DNA of 64,000 bases from Aquincola tertiaricarbonis (GTDB lineage: Bacteria > Pseudomonadota > Gammaproteobacteria > Burkholderiales > Burkholderiaceae_C), in assembly GCF_000969605.1 (NCBI RefSeq), contig NZ_JZUE01000008.1, positions 186,001 to 250,000 of the forward strand, written 5' to 3'. The notes below the pieces were generated by a model, which worked only from the letters and a program-made list of their open reading frames with translations, did no database searches and was not told the origin of the DNA. The first letter of the stretch is position 1. Each line of letters begins with the position of its first letter. The position numbers were made by a program, and so were the translations under genes. Below are positions 26,738-35,916 of the stretch, in pieces.

Positions 26738-27292
26738 ATGCAACTCACCAACCAGCAGACGCTGCCCGTCAGCCAGGTGCAGGCCTGGGAGGCGCTGAAC
26801 GACATCAGCCTGCTGCAGGCCGCGATGCCCGGCTGCGAGAGCATCACGCCCACCGGCGAGAACCAGTACGAGGTGCTGGTCACCGCGGCCATCGGTCCGG
26901 TGAAGGCCAAGTTCAAGGGCAAGCTCAAGCTGGCCGACCTGGACCCGCCCAATGCCTACAACATCCAGTTCGAAGGCCAGGGTGGCGCCGCCGGCCACGC
27001 CAAGGGCACGGCCGCGGTGCGGCTGGAGCCGGCGGGCCCGCACAGCACGGTGCTGCACTACACCGCCAATGCCACCGTGGGCGGCAAGATCGCGCAGATC
27101 GGCTCGCGGCTGGTGGACATGGCCGCGCAGAAGATGGCGACCGAGTTCTTCGAGACCTTCAACGCCAAGCTGGCCGAGCGCTATGCGCCGGCGCCGGAAC
27201 CCGCGGCGGCCGTGGCCGAGCCGGCCGCCGCCGCCGCGCCGGTGAAGAAGGGCGGATTCTGGGCCTGGCTGAAGCGCCTGTTCGGGGGTTAG
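26738..27292 (+). CDS. coxG: SRPBCC-family membrane-anchoring protein (CoxG-like)
   Basis: A 184-residue CoxG-family protein with an SRPBCC lipid-binding fold. Family blocks are AWEALNDISLLQAAMPGCE, IGPVKAKFKGKLKL and LVDMAAQKMATEFFETF. An Ala/Pro-rich linker leads to a cationic, aromatic tail (KKGGFWAWLKRLFGG), which looks like a membrane-binding amphipathic anchor. In related organisms CoxG recruits CO dehydrogenase to the cytoplasmic membrane or links it to quinone. ATG 26738 has GGGAG upstream. It ends the cox operon and converges on the wzi-like gene with 18 nt between stops. Confidence 0.92.
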   Translation: MQLTNQQTLPVSQVQAWEALNDISLLQAAMPGCESITPTGENQYEVLVTAAIGPVKAKFKGKLKLADLDPPNAYNIQFEGQGGAAGHAKGTAAVRLEPAGPHSTVLHYTANATVGGKIAQIGSRLVDMAAQKMATEFFETFNAKLAERYAPAPEPAAAVAEPAAAAAPVKKGGFWAWLKRLFGG

Positions 27293-27310
27293 CCGCCCTC
27301 AGTGCGCGGC

Positions 27311-28807
27311 TCAGGGCCGCAGCAGGCTGTCCAGCGGCAGCGTGATCGTGGCGCCGATGCGCGCCTGGTGGCGGGTGCCGTCGTCGGCCGCCACGCGCAG
27401 CCAGCCCAGCTCGGGCGCGATGGTGGCCGCGCCCCAGCGCCACTGCGCGCTGCCGGTCAGGCCAAACAGATGGCCCGAATGGCGGGGGTCGTCGGTGCGG
27501 CCCAGCACGCCGATGCGCGCGCCCACCCGGCCGGCATGCAGCCGCAGCGCGGTGCGGCGCTCGGCGTCCAGCCAGCCCAGCGTGAGCAGGCGGCTGTCGG
27601 GGCCCGCGCCGGCACCGATCCAGCGGCCGCCGTGGGTGTAGCCGTCGCCATAGGCGTAGTTGCGGTAGGCGCAGCCCTTGTCGGCGTCCTGGCCCACCGG
27701 CATGCGGCAGCCGGTCTCGGCCACCTCCGCAAACCAGCGGTGGCGTCCGTCGGCCGACCAGTGCTCCAGGCCGTACACGCCCAGGAACTTGGAGGGCATG
27801 TAGTTGGCCTCGTCCTCGCCGATCAGCTGCACATAGCCGGCGCAGCGCCAGCCGGCCGGGCAGCCGGCGCGCAGGTCGATGCCGGCCATGCCGTTGCCGG
27901 GGTCGGCGCCGGTGTAGTCCTCGTCGCCCGCATTGGTGCCGCGGCCGCCCAGCATGCGCAGGAAGCTGCGCAGCGACTGGTCGCGCCCTTCGCCGCCCCA
28001 CTGCGCGGTGCGGGTGAGCCCGATCTCCAGCGAAGGCAGCGGCCGCAGCGTCAGCCGGTGGCCGATCAGGAACGGGTTCTTCGGCTGGCGCGTGTCGTCC
28101 GTCTGCGCGATGAAGAACTCGAAGTTCCACGGCCCGGCCCAGGCGAGCCAGGGCGATTCCGAGCGCGAGGCCGATGCCCGCTGGAAGCCCAGGCCCAGCA
28201 TCGGCGGCGCGTTGTGGCCCAGCACCAGGCTGTCCTGCCAGCCCGGGCCCCACCAGGCCTGGCGGGACCAGGCCTGCAGCTGCCAGCCCAGCGCCTGGGC
28301 CACCACGGCGGTCTCGTCCAGCCGCACGTCGGTGCCGTGGTTCCAGGGCGCGGTGGCGCGGCCCGCACGCACGCCGAACTGCGCCGCGAAGTGCGTGCCT
28401 TCGTAGGCAGGCGAGCGCAGCGTGGCCTGGCTGCCGGGCGCGCCGTCGTCGCCGAAGCCGGGCAGGGCTTCATCGTGGCTGCGCACGGTGAGCGAGGCCT
28501 GCGCCCGCGTGGCCCGGGACAGCCCGGCCTGCACGCTGGCGCGGGCCTGGTCCAGCGCCGGTGGCAGCGCGGCCGGCAGGGCGGCCAGCGCCTGCTGCAC
28601 CGCGGCCCGCGGCAGCGGCCAGTGGCTGGTGGTCAGCGACAGGCCGGCTTCGTCGACCAGGCGCTGCAGGGCATGGCGCTCGAAGGGGTCGGGCGTCCAG
28701 GGCAGGGAAGCCTGGGCATGGGCGGCGGTGGCCACCAGCAAAGCGGCCAGCGCACTCAGGCGGCGCAGCAAACGGGTAGGCGAAAACGGCAAACGGGCCT
28801 CGGGCAT
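27311..28807 (-). CDS. Wzi-family capsule assembly outer-membrane protein
   Basis: A 498-residue protein of the capsule-assembly Wzi family. It has a signal peptide cleaved after about residue 32 (AAHA|QASLPW). The family core is an 18-stranded outer-membrane beta-barrel. Typical alternating aromatic and polar strands are seen, with RQAWWGPGWQDSLVLGHN and WSADGRHRWFAEVAETGCR. Wzi proteins bind capsular polysaccharide at the cell surface. Four cysteines are present in loops (such as AGCPAGWRC and GCRMP). It starts at ATG 28807, divergent from ppk2. A tviBC-like pair 6 kb away may make sugars for the same polymer, which is inference. Confidence 0.88.
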   Translation of the reverse strand: MPEARLPFSPTRLLRRLSALAALLVATAAHAQASLPWTPDPFERHALQRLVDEAGLSLTTSHWPLPRAAVQQALAALPAALPPALDQARASVQAGLSRATRAQASLTVRSHDEALPGFGDDGAPGSQATLRSPAYEGTHFAAQFGVRAGRATAPWNHGTDVRLDETAVVAQALGWQLQAWSRQAWWGPGWQDSLVLGHNAPPMLGLGFQRASASRSESPWLAWAGPWNFEFFIAQTDDTRQPKNPFLIGHRLTLRPLPSLEIGLTRTAQWGGEGRDQSLRSFLRMLGGRGTNAGDEDYTGADPGNGMAGIDLRAGCPAGWRCAGYVQLIGEDEANYMPSKFLGVYGLEHWSADGRHRWFAEVAETGCRMPVGQDADKGCAYRNYAYGDGYTHGGRWIGAGAGPDSRLLTLGWLDAERRTALRLHAGRVGARIGVLGRTDDPRHSGHLFGLTGSAQWRWGAATIAPELGWLRVAADDGTRHQARIGATITLPLDSLLRP

Positions 28808-29128
28808 GTGAACGAAATCACGCCGAATCTAGCGAGGTTGTTGCTGCGCAGCATCGATACCCTTGGGGAGCCGGCGTCCGGATGGTGCGATTTTGCAACG
28901 CTCTGGTGCGCCCGGGCGGTTGCCCCGCGCGTGTGCTCCGGCGCAGGGTGACGCCGGACGCTGTCAAGATTCACCTCATCACCGCATTGCGTGCGGTTTG
29001 TGCTGGTGTGCCGCTGCTTCGTGGGATTCCGTTCCAGCGCGATTCGCCCATGGCCCGGGCGTGCGCCGTCATCGTCCTGTCACGACCGACGGGCAGCGTG
29101 CCGGGTTCCGCCCGCCAACCCCGCCGCC
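28808..29128. other. 321-bp divergent intergenic region between wzi-like gene and ppk2
   Basis: There is no credible gene here. The left half near the wzi-like gene is AT-richer (CGAATCTAGCGAGGTTGTTG, GCGATTTTGCAACG) and probably holds its promoter. The right half holds a near-consensus Pho box at 29066-29083. A lone half-site CTGTCAA occurs at 28961-28967. No clear -10 element is seen before ppk2. Confidence 0.6.
29066..29083 (+). promoter_or_regulatory. Pho box upstream of ppk2
   Basis: CCGTCAT-CGTC-CTGTCAC reproduces the two direct CTGTCAY repeats of a PhoB binding site with the correct 4-bp spacer, 13 of 14 repeat positions. It ends 45 bp before the ppk2 start codon, consistent with PhoB replacing a -35 element. 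It predicts that ppk2 and the following CYTH-CHAD gene respond to phosphate limitation. Confidence 0.65.
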
Positions 29129-30031
29129 ATGAACGAACGTACTGACGACACCTCGCTGCAGCAGCTGCAGCGCATGCACCTGGACCTGATCGACAGCTAC
29201 GACGAAGAGCTGGAAATGGCCATCGACGACGGCGACGATGCACCGGACGAGGCGGCCCGCGCCCGCCGCCGGCAGTACTTCCGCGAGCTGTTCCGGCTGC
29301 AGGGCGAGCTGGTGAAGCTGCAGGACTGGGTGGTGGGCACCCGCCAGAAGGTGGTGATCCTGTTCGAGGGCCGGGACGCGGCCGGCAAGGGCGGCGTCAT
29401 CAAGCGCATCACCCAGCGGCTGAACCCGCGGGTGGCCCGCGTGGCCGCGCTGCCGGCGCCCAACGACCGCGAGCGCACGCAGTGGTACTTCCAGCGCTAC
29501 GTGAGCCACCTGCCGGCGGCCGGCGAGATCGTGCTGTTCGACCGCAGCTGGTACAACCGCGCCGGCGTCGAGCGGGTGATGGGCTTTTGCACCGACGACG
29601 AGGTGGAGGAGTTCTTCCGCACCGTGCCCGAGTTCGAGAAGATGCTGGCGCGCTCCGGCATCCGGTTGATCAAGTACTGGTTCTCGATCACCGACGACGA
29701 GCAGCACGCCCGCTTCCTCACCCGCATCCATGACCCGCTCAAGCAGTGGAAGCTGAGCCCGATGGACCTGGAATCGCGCCGCCGGTGGGAGGACTACACC
29801 CGCGCCAAGGAAGCGATGATCGAGCGCACCCACATCCCCGAGGCGCCTTGGTGGGTGGTGCAGGCGGTGGACAAGAAGCGCGCCCGGCTCAACTGCATCG
29901 CGCACCTGCTGTCGCAGTTCGACTACCACGAGGTGCCGCACGAACCGGTGCAGCTGCCCGCCCGGGTGCGCCATGCCGACTACATCCGCCAGCCGGTGCC
30001 GGCGGAAATGATCGTGCCCGAGATCTACTGA
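29129..30031 (+). CDS. ppk2: polyphosphate kinase 2 (PPK2), class I-like
   Basis: A 300-residue single-domain PPK2. Walker A is GRDAAGKGG (about residues 81-89), Walker B is IVLFDRSWYNR, and the lid module contains SPMDLESRRRWEDYTRAKE. The enzyme moves phosphate between polyphosphate and nucleotides; single-domain class I enzymes mostly make NTP from NDP. An acidic N-terminal helix (EELEMAIDDGDDAPDE) precedes the core. ATG 29129 is used because upstream in-frame sequence is promoter-like. A Pho box lies 45 bp upstream. The CYTH-CHAD gene follows after 38 nt, probably in the same transcript. Confidence 0.95.
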   Translation: MNERTDDTSLQQLQRMHLDLIDSYDEELEMAIDDGDDAPDEAARARRRQYFRELFRLQGELVKLQDWVVGTRQKVVILFEGRDAAGKGGVIKRITQRLNPRVARVAALPAPNDRERTQWYFQRYVSHLPAAGEIVLFDRSWYNRAGVERVMGFCTDDEVEEFFRTVPEFEKMLARSGIRLIKYWFSITDDEQHARFLTRIHDPLKQWKLSPMDLESRRRWEDYTRAKEAMIERTHIPEAPWWVVQAVDKKRARLNCIAHLLSQFDYHEVPHEPVQLPARVRHADYIRQPVPAEMIVPEIY

Positions 30032-30069
30032 GCGCGCCCAGGTCGGGCTGCGGCGGCTAGAGTGCCCGC

Positions 30070-31554
30070 ATGAGCAGCCATGAGATCGAACTGAAGTTCG
30101 GCTTCGACCCCGAAGCCCTGCCCGCGCTGGCCGCACGCTTCACCGGCGAAGGCAGCCGGCGCGAGCACCTGCAGGCCCACTACTTCGACACGCCTGCGCG
30201 CTTGCTGGCGCAGCACCGCATCGCGCTGCGGCTGCGCCGCGAGGGCGACCGCTGGGTGCAGACGCTGAAGGCGCAGGGCCGCATGGTGGCCCACCGGCTG
30301 GAGCACAACGCCACCGTGCTGGCGCCCGAGCCGGCCGACGGCGCCGCCGTGCCGCCACTGGACCTGTCGCGCCACGACGGCACGCCCGCCGGCGACGCGC
30401 TGCAGGAGGTGCTGCAGGCCGCGGGAGCGCCCGCCGCCAGCCTGCAGCCGGTGTACGGCACCGACCTGTGGCGCCGCAGCCTGCAGCTCAACGTGGCCGG
30501 CGGGCGCATCGAGGCCGCGCTGGACGAAGGCCACATCCTGGCCGGCGAGCGGCGCCTGCCGGTGTGCGAGCTGGAGCTGGAACTGCTGGAGGGCGACGCC
30601 TCCGCGCTGCGGGTGCTGGCCAGCGAATGGCTGCCGACGCATGGCCTGTGGCTCAGCCATGCCACCAAGGCCGAGCGCGGCGAGCGCCTGGCGCGCGGCG
30701 AGCCGCTGTGGCCGGTGGTCAAGGCCGCGGCACACCGCATCGCGGTGCCCGAGCAGGCCACCGACTGGCTGCACGACAGCGTGGTCGGTTGCCTCTCGCA
30801 GATCGTCCCGAACGCGGATGCCGTGGCGCAGGGCGAAGGCGCGGCCGAGCATGTGCACCAGCTGCGCGTGGGCCTGCGCCGGCTGCGCACGGTGCTGCGC
30901 GAGCTGGCGGGCATGGAGGCGCCGGCGGCGCTGCGGGAGGCATTCTCCGAACTGGGGCGCTGGCGCGACCGCGACACCGTGGTCTCGGCCACCGGCGCCG
31001 CGCTGCAGGCGGCCGGCGCGCCCGCCATCCGCATCGACACGCGGCCGCAGGGCGTGCTCACGCCACAGGCCGTGGCGCGCGACAGCGCCTTGCAGCTGGC
31101 GCTGCTGGAACTCACGGTGCAGGGCCTGCGTGCCGATGGCCTGCAGGCGGCCGAGGCGGGCAAGGCCCGTGCGCTGGCCCGCCACCGGCTGCAGCGGCTG
31201 CACCGCCAGGTGGCGCGTGATGCCGACGGTTTCGAGGCCCTGGCCACCGAGGACCAGCACCGCACCCGCAAGCGGCTGAAGCGGCTGCGCTACCTGGCGG
31301 AGTTCGCGGCACCGGCCTTCGACGCCAAGGCCGTCAAGCGCTACCTGCGCCAACTGGAGCCGGCCCAGGACGCGCTGGGCGAGCATAACGACAACGCGGT
31401 GGCGCTCGCGCTGTACCGCGAGGCGGCCGAAGCCGGCGAGGCCACCGCGTGGTTCGCGGTGGGCTGGCTGCAGGGCCGCGAGCCGATCACCGCGCGGCGC
31501 TGCCGCAAGGCGCTGCAGCAGCTGGCCGCCACGCCCCGCTTCTGGAAGGACTGA
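30070..31554 (+). CDS. CYTH and CHAD domain protein (polyphosphate-linked, inorganic triphosphatase-like)
   Basis: A 494-residue cytosolic protein. The N-terminal CYTH domain (about 1-205) has the strict EIELK motif (Glu5, Glu7, Lys9), and further charged strands such as RIALRLRREG. The C-terminal CHAD domain (about 225-490) is helical and rich in conserved basic residues, including HQLRVGLRRLRTVLRE and RKRLKRLRYLAEF. CYTH-CHAD proteins of the YgiF type hydrolyse inorganic triphosphate, and CHAD domains bind polyphosphate. Position behind ppk2 and a Pho box supports a role in polyphosphate metabolism or granule association. Confidence 0.93.
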   Translation: MSSHEIELKFGFDPEALPALAARFTGEGSRREHLQAHYFDTPARLLAQHRIALRLRREGDRWVQTLKAQGRMVAHRLEHNATVLAPEPADGAAVPPLDLSRHDGTPAGDALQEVLQAAGAPAASLQPVYGTDLWRRSLQLNVAGGRIEAALDEGHILAGERRLPVCELELELLEGDASALRVLASEWLPTHGLWLSHATKAERGERLARGEPLWPVVKAAAHRIAVPEQATDWLHDSVVGCLSQIVPNADAVAQGEGAAEHVHQLRVGLRRLRTVLRELAGMEAPAALREAFSELGRWRDRDTVVSATGAALQAAGAPAIRIDTRPQGVLTPQAVARDSALQLALLELTVQGLRADGLQAAEAGKARALARHRLQRLHRQVARDADGFEALATEDQHRTRKRLKRLRYLAEFAAPAFDAKAVKRYLRQLEPAQDALGEHNDNAVALALYREAAEAGEATAWFAVGWLQGREPITARRCRKALQQLAATPRFWKD

Positions 31555-31563
31555 GCCGGGCGC

Positions 31564-32577
31564 TCAGAAGCCTTCCAGCACGCCCTTGCCGATGGCGCGG
31601 CCGCTCTCCACCCAGGCGTGGGCGCGGCGCAGGTTGTCCGCGTTCAGCGGGCCGAAGCGTTTGGTCAGGGTGCTGCGCAGCACGCCGGCGTCCACCAGGC
31701 GCGCCACCTCGCCCAGCAGCTTGTGCTGCTCGGCCATGTCGGGCGTCTGGAACAGGGAGCGGGTGAACATCAGCTCCCAGTGCAGCGACAGGCTCTTGCG
31801 CTTGAGCGCCGTGATGTCCAGCGGCGAGGCCGGGTCGTCGATCAACGCCAGCTTGCCTTGCGGCACCAGCGCTTCCACCAGCGCCGCGTAGTGCTGCTCG
31901 GTGGCCGTCAGGCTGGCCACCAGGTCCACCTGCGCGTGGCCGATGCGGCGCAGTTCGTCGGCCAGCGGCTGGCGGTGGTCGATCACATGGTGCGCGCCCA
32001 TGTCCGCGGCCCAGGCCTGCGTCTCGGGGCGCGAGGCGGTGGCGATCACCGTCAACTTGGTCAGCCGGCGGGCGATCTGCGTCAGCACCGAGCCCACACC
32101 GCCCGCGCCGCCGACGATCAGCAGCGACTGGCCCTCGCCGCCCTCGCGCGCAACGCCCAGGCGGTCGAAAAGCAGTTCCCAGGCGGTGATGCTGGTCAGC
32201 GGCAGCGCGGCGGCCTCGGCAAAGCCGAGCGTGGCCGGCATCGGCCCGACGATGCGCTCGTCCACCGCCTGCAGCGCGCTGTTGCTGCCGGCACGGTCGA
32301 TGGCGCCGGCATACCAGACACGGTCGCCCACCCGGAAGCGCGACACCGCGCTGCCCACCGCCTTCACGATGCCGGCGGCGTCCCAGCCCAGCACCTTGGC
32401 CTGGCCCTCGGGCGGCGCCACGTTGCGGCGCACCTTGGTGTCCACCGGGTTCACCGACACGGCCTTCACTTCCACCAGCAGGTCGTTGGCACGCAGCTCG
32501 GGTTCGGGCAGGTCGATGTCGATCAACGACTGCGCATCGGCGATGGGCAGGCTCTGGCGGTAGGCAACGGCTTTCAT
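31564..32577 (-). CDS. zinc-independent alcohol dehydrogenase/quinone oxidoreductase family protein
   Basis: A 337-residue MDR-family oxidoreductase. The N-terminal GroES-like domain has VNPVDTKVRRN and VLGWDAAGIVKAVG; the Rossmann domain has the nucleotide motif GGAGGVGSVLTQIA. The catalytic zinc ligands of classical alcohol dehydrogenases are absent, so it is of the quinone oxidoreductase/zeta-crystallin-like (YncB/QorA) type using NADPH. ATG 32577 opens MKAVAYRQS, the usual start. It is divergent from a LysR gene with a palindrome in the 100-bp gap, a classic regulator-target pair. Physiological substrate is unknown. Confidence 0.93.
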   Translation of the reverse strand: MKAVAYRQSLPIADAQSLIDIDLPEPELRANDLLVEVKAVSVNPVDTKVRRNVAPPEGQAKVLGWDAAGIVKAVGSAVSRFRVGDRVWYAGAIDRAGSNSALQAVDERIVGPMPATLGFAEAAALPLTSITAWELLFDRLGVAREGGEGQSLLIVGGAGGVGSVLTQIARRLTKLTVIATASRPETQAWAADMGAHHVIDHRQPLADELRRIGHAQVDLVASLTATEQHYAALVEALVPQGKLALIDDPASPLDITALKRKSLSLHWELMFTRSLFQTPDMAEQHKLLGEVARLVDAGVLRSTLTKRFGPLNADNLRRAHAWVESGRAIGKGVLEGF

Positions 32578-32655
32578 GCGGTACTCCTTGGACACGATGG
32601 CGTGACTGTGCCGCGCCGGGCGACGGCAAACCAGCCGTGCCACACTGCGGCAGCC

Positions 32656-32670
32656 ACAAACGAGGTTTGT
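32656..32670. promoter_or_regulatory. 15-bp palindrome between oxidoreductase and LysR genes
   Basis: ACAAAC-GAG-GTTTGT is a perfect inverted repeat ending 7 bp before the LysR start codon. Such elements in a divergent LysR/target gap are candidate autoregulatory binding sites. The call rests on symmetry and position. Confidence 0.5.
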
Positions 32671-32677
32671 CGATCCA

Positions 32678-33589
32678 ATGGTCACCGTCACTGCGGACAG
32701 CCTGGAGCTGCCCGCCCTGCAACTGGCCTTGCGCGCCGCGGAGCTGGGCAGCGTGGCGGCCGCCGCGCGTGAGCGCGACTGGCTGCCGGCCACCGCCACC
32801 GCGGCCATCCGCCGGCTGGAGGCGCAGCTGGGCGCCGCCCTGTTCACCCGCAACAGCCGGGCGCTGCGGCCCACGCCCGAAGGCGCCGCCTTCCTGCAGC
32901 GTGCGCAGGAGGCGCTGGCCCTGCTGGGCGACGGCGTGGCGCAGCTGCGCGAGCCGCTGGCCCAGGTGCGCGGCCTGCTGCGGCTGGGCATGCCCTCCGA
33001 CCTGGGCACGCGGGTGCTGCGCCCGCTGCTCGACGATTTCCTGGCGCTGCATCCCGCGCTGCAGCTCGACCTGCAGGTGGGCGACCGGGTGAGCGACCTG
33101 TCGCGCGAGCCGGTGGACGCCGCCTTGCGCTACGGCGAGCCGCAGCAGCCCGGCCTGATCGTGCGCCGGCTGGCCGACAACCATCGGGTGCTGGTGGCCT
33201 CGCCCGACTACCTGGCGCGCGCCGGCACGCCGCACATGGCCGAGGACATCGCCCAGCACGACGGCATCTCGCTGCGGCTGGCCAACCGGCCGGGGCATGT
33301 GTGGGCGATGCTGGACGGCGGCCGGCCGGTGAGCCTGCGGCCGCGGGTGCGGCGCACGGCAGACAGCGGGCTGGTCACCCGGGAATGGGCGCTGGCCGGG
33401 CAGGGCATCGCGATGAAGTCGCTGCTGGACGTGGCCGACGACCTGGCCGCCGGCCGGCTGGTGCAGGTGCTGCCGCAGCTGCGGTCGGCGCCGTATCCGC
33501 TGGTGCTGGCACTGGCCAGTGGCAGCCACCTCAGCGCCCGGGTGCGCGCGCTGGGCGACTTCCTGCAGCAGCGCCTGGCGGCGCGCTGA
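32678..33589 (+). CDS. LysR-family transcriptional regulator
   Basis: A 303-residue LysR-type regulator with the helix-turn-helix at about residues 20-45 (SVAAAARERDWLPATATAAI) and the effector-binding domain after residue 95. The effector domain has the common PVDAALRYGEPQQPGLIVRRL wording of the CrgA-like group. The start is ATG 32678. The divergent quinone-oxidoreductase gene is the likely target. The recognition helix differs from the usual TPSAVS wording (LPATATAA), which may reflect unusual specificity. It converges with the epimerase gene with 3 nt between stops. Confidence 0.92.
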   Translation: MVTVTADSLELPALQLALRAAELGSVAAAARERDWLPATATAAIRRLEAQLGAALFTRNSRALRPTPEGAAFLQRAQEALALLGDGVAQLREPLAQVRGLLRLGMPSDLGTRVLRPLLDDFLALHPALQLDLQVGDRVSDLSREPVDAALRYGEPQQPGLIVRRLADNHRVLVASPDYLARAGTPHMAEDIAQHDGISLRLANRPGHVWAMLDGGRPVSLRPRVRRTADSGLVTREWALAGQGIAMKSLLDVADDLAAGRLVQVLPQLRSAPYPLVLALASGSHLSARVRALGDFLQQRLAAR

Positions 33590-33592
33590 CCG

Positions 33593-34624
33593 TCAGGCCG
33601 GCGTCTGCGCCGCGTACCAGTGGGCCGCTTCCTGCAGCCCTTCGCCAAAGCGGTGCGTGGGCGCGTAGCCCAGCAGCGTGGCGGCCCTGCCGATGTCGGC
33701 GCGCGAGTGGCGCACGTCGCCGGCGCGGAAGTCGCCGTACACCGCCGGCGCCACCTGCAGGCCGGGGCGTTGCGCCGCCAGCGCGGAGGCCAGCTCGGCA
33801 TACAGCTGGTTGAGCGAGGTCTGGTCGCCCACCGCCACGTTGTAGACCTGGTTCAGCGCCTCGGGCGCCTGCACCGTGGCGGCCAGCAGGTTGGCCTGGA
33901 CGGTGTTGGCGATGTAGCAGAAGTCGCGGCTGGTCTCGCCGTCGCCGTTGATGCGGATGGCCTCGCCGCGCAGCATCTGCGCCGCCCACTTCGGAATCAC
34001 CGCGGCATAGGCGCCGTTGGGGTCCTGCCGCGGGCCGAACACGTTGAAGTAGCGCAGCCCGATGGACGCCGTGCCGTAGCAGCGGCCGAACACCTCGGCA
34101 TACAGCTCGTTCACGTACTTGGTGACGGCATAGGGCGACAGCGGCTTGCCGATGCGGTCCTCCACCTTGGGCAGGCCGGGGTGGTCGCCGTAGGTGGAGC
34201 TGCTGGCTGCATAGACGAAGCGCTGCACGCCGGCGTCGCGCGCGGCCACCAGCATGTTCAGGAAGCCGTCGATGTTGGCCGCGTTGGTGGTGATCGGGTC
34301 GGCCAGCGATCGCGGCACCGAACCCAGCGCCGCCTGGTGCAGCACATGCTGCACGCCCTCGCAGGCGCTGCGGCAGGTGGCGGCATCGCGGATGTCGCCT
34401 TCGATGAAGCGCAAACGCGCCTGGCGCGCGGCCGTCTGGCCTGCGGTGGCGGCCACCAGGTTGTGGCGGTGGCCGGTGGCGAAGTTGTCCAGGCCCACCA
34501 CCGTCTGGTCCAGCGACAGCAGCGTCTCCACCAGGTGGCTGCCGATGAAGCCCGCCGCGCCGGTCACCAGCCAGGTGCGCGGGGCGGCCTGCAGCTCGGC
34601 CTGCAGCGCAAGGTAGGCGCTCAC
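33593..34624 (-). CDS. UDP-sugar 4-epimerase of the TviC/WbpP type
   Basis: A 343-residue extended short-chain dehydrogenase. The NAD-binding motif is [10 protein letters not shown] (residues 21-30). The catalytic residues are Ser142/Ser143 and Tyr165-x3-Lys169 (YAVTK). Other family blocks are [14 protein letters not shown] and [12 protein letters not shown], which fit UDP-GlcNAc/UDP-GlcNAcA C4-epimerases. It starts at GTG 34624, overlapping the stop of the dehydrogenase gene, so the two are translationally coupled. The pair equals tviB-tviC or wbpO-wbpP in content and would make UDP-GalNAcA-type precursors. The exact sugar cannot be fixed by sequence. Confidence 0.92.
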   Translation of the reverse strand: MSAYLALQAELQAAPRTWLVTGAAGFIGSHLVETLLSLDQTVVGLDNFATGHRHNLVAATAGQTAARQARLRFIEGDIRDAATCRSACEGVQHVLHQAALGSVPRSLADPITTNAANIDGFLNMLVAARDAGVQRFVYAASSSTYGDHPGLPKVEDRIGKPLSPYAVTKYVNELYAEVFGRCYGTASIGLRYFNVFGPRQDPNGAYAAVIPKWAAQMLRGEAIRINGDGETSRDFCYIANTVQANLLAATVQAPEALNQVYNVAVGDQTSLNQLYAELASALAAQRPGLQVAPAVYGDFRAGDVRHSRADIGRAATLLGYAPTHRFGEGLQEAAHWYAAQTPA

Positions 34625-35916
34625 AGGCGCCACACCCGCATGCCTTCGGCGCGCAGGGCCGCTTCGTCGAAGCAGGCCTTGACGTCCACCATCAGGCCGC
34701 CCGGATGCAGGCGCTCGCACAGCGCCTTGGCATCCATGTCCAGGTACTGCCGGTGCGCCACCGCCGCCACCACCGCATGCGCCGGCGGCAGCTGGTTCCA
34801 GGGCACCGGCGTCACGCCGTATTCGTGCTGCGCCTCCTCCGACGAGGCGATGGGGTCGTGCACATGCACCTTCACGCCGAAGCTCTGCAGCTCGCGGATG
34901 ACGTCGATCACCTTGCTGTTGCGCAGGTCGGGGCAGTTTTCCTTGAAGGTGAGGCCCAGCACCACGACGTCGGCGCCCTTGACCGGCAGGTCGGCCGCGA
35001 TCATCTGCTTGACCGTCTGCTCGGCGATGTACTTGCCCATGCTGTCATTGATGCGGCGCCCGGCCAGGATCACCTCCGGCCGGTAGCCCAGCATCTCGGC
35101 CTTGTGGGTCAGGTAGTACGGGTCGACGCCGATGCAGTGCCCGCCCACCAGCCCGGGGCGGAAGGGCAGGAAGTTCCACTTGGTGCCGGCGGCCTTGAGC
35201 ACCTCCAGGGTGTCGATGCCGATCATGTGGAAGATGATCGACAGCTCGTTCATCAGCGCGATGTTCAGGTCGCGCTGGGTGTTCTCGATCACCTTCGCCG
35301 CCTCGGCCACCTTGATGCTGCTGGCCTCGTACACGCCGGCGGTGATGATGCTGCCGTACACCTGGCTCACGGTGGCCAGCGTCTCGGGCGTGTCGCCCGA
35401 CACCACCTTGGTGATCTTGGTGAGCGTGCGCTCCTTGTCGCCGGGGTTGATGCGCTCGGGGCTGTAGCCGACGAAGAAGTCGGTCTTCCACTTCAGGCCC
35501 GACAGCCGCTCCAGGATGGGCACGCACACCTCCTCGGTGGCGCCGGGGTAGACGGTCGATTCGTACACCACGATGGCACCGCGCTTCATGTGGCGGCCCA
35601 CGCTCTCCGAGCTCTTGATCAGCGGCGTGAAGTCGGGCCGGCGGGCCTCGTCCACCGGCGTGGGCACGGCCACGATGATGACGTCGGCCTCGGCGATGGC
35701 GGCGGGATCGGTGGTGCAGTGCAGGTGCACCGCGGCGCGCAGGTCGTCGCCCGACACCTCGCCGGTGGGGTCCACGTGCTGGCGGTAGGCCGCCACCTTC
35801 TCCTGCGACAGGTCCAGCCCGATCGTGCGTTGCCGCTCGCCGAACTTCACCGCCAGGGGCAGGCCGACGTAGCCAAGGCCGATCACGGCGATGGTGGAGG
35901 GAAGAGCGTGCGCCAT
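34621..35916 (-). CDS. UDP-HexNAc 6-dehydrogenase of the TviB/WbpO type
   Basis: A 431-residue nucleotide-sugar dehydrogenase. The N-terminal Rossmann motif is [12 protein letters not shown]; the catalytic cysteine is Cys261 in [11 protein letters not shown]; and the [14 protein letters not shown] helix matches the UDP-N-acetylhexosamine branch, not UDP-glucose dehydrogenase. It oxidises C6 of UDP-GlcNAc or UDP-GalNAc to the uronic acid with two NAD+. ATG 35916 fits. It overlaps and precedes the epimerase gene. No glycosyltransferase or transporter gene adjoins the pair, so the polymer they serve must be made by genes outside this window. Confidence 0.94.
   Translation of the reverse strand: MAHALPSTIAVIGLGYVGLPLAVKFGERQRTIGLDLSQEKVAAYRQHVDPTGEVSGDDLRAAVHLHCTTDPAAIAEADVIIVAVPTPVDEARRPDFTPLIKSSESVGRHMKRGAIVVYESTVYPGATEEVCVPILERLSGLKWKTDFFVGYSPERINPGDKERTLTKITKVVSGDTPETLATVSQVYGSIITAGVYEASSIKVAEAAKVIENTQRDLNIALMNELSIIFHMIGIDTLEVLKAAGTKWNFLPFRPGLVGGHCIGVDPYYLTHKAEMLGYRPEVILAGRRINDSMGKYIAEQTVKQMIAADLPVKGADVVVLGLTFKENCPDLRNSKVIDVIRELQSFGVKVHVHDPIASSEEAQHEYGVTPVPWNQLPPAHAVVAAVAHRQYLDMDAKALCERLHPGGLMVDVKACFDEAALRAEGMRVWRL

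Noticed and set aside
28961-28967. Second Pho half-site CTGTCAA in the wzi-ppk2 gap
   Set aside because: No partner repeat at 4-bp spacing, so a single half-site is not enough.
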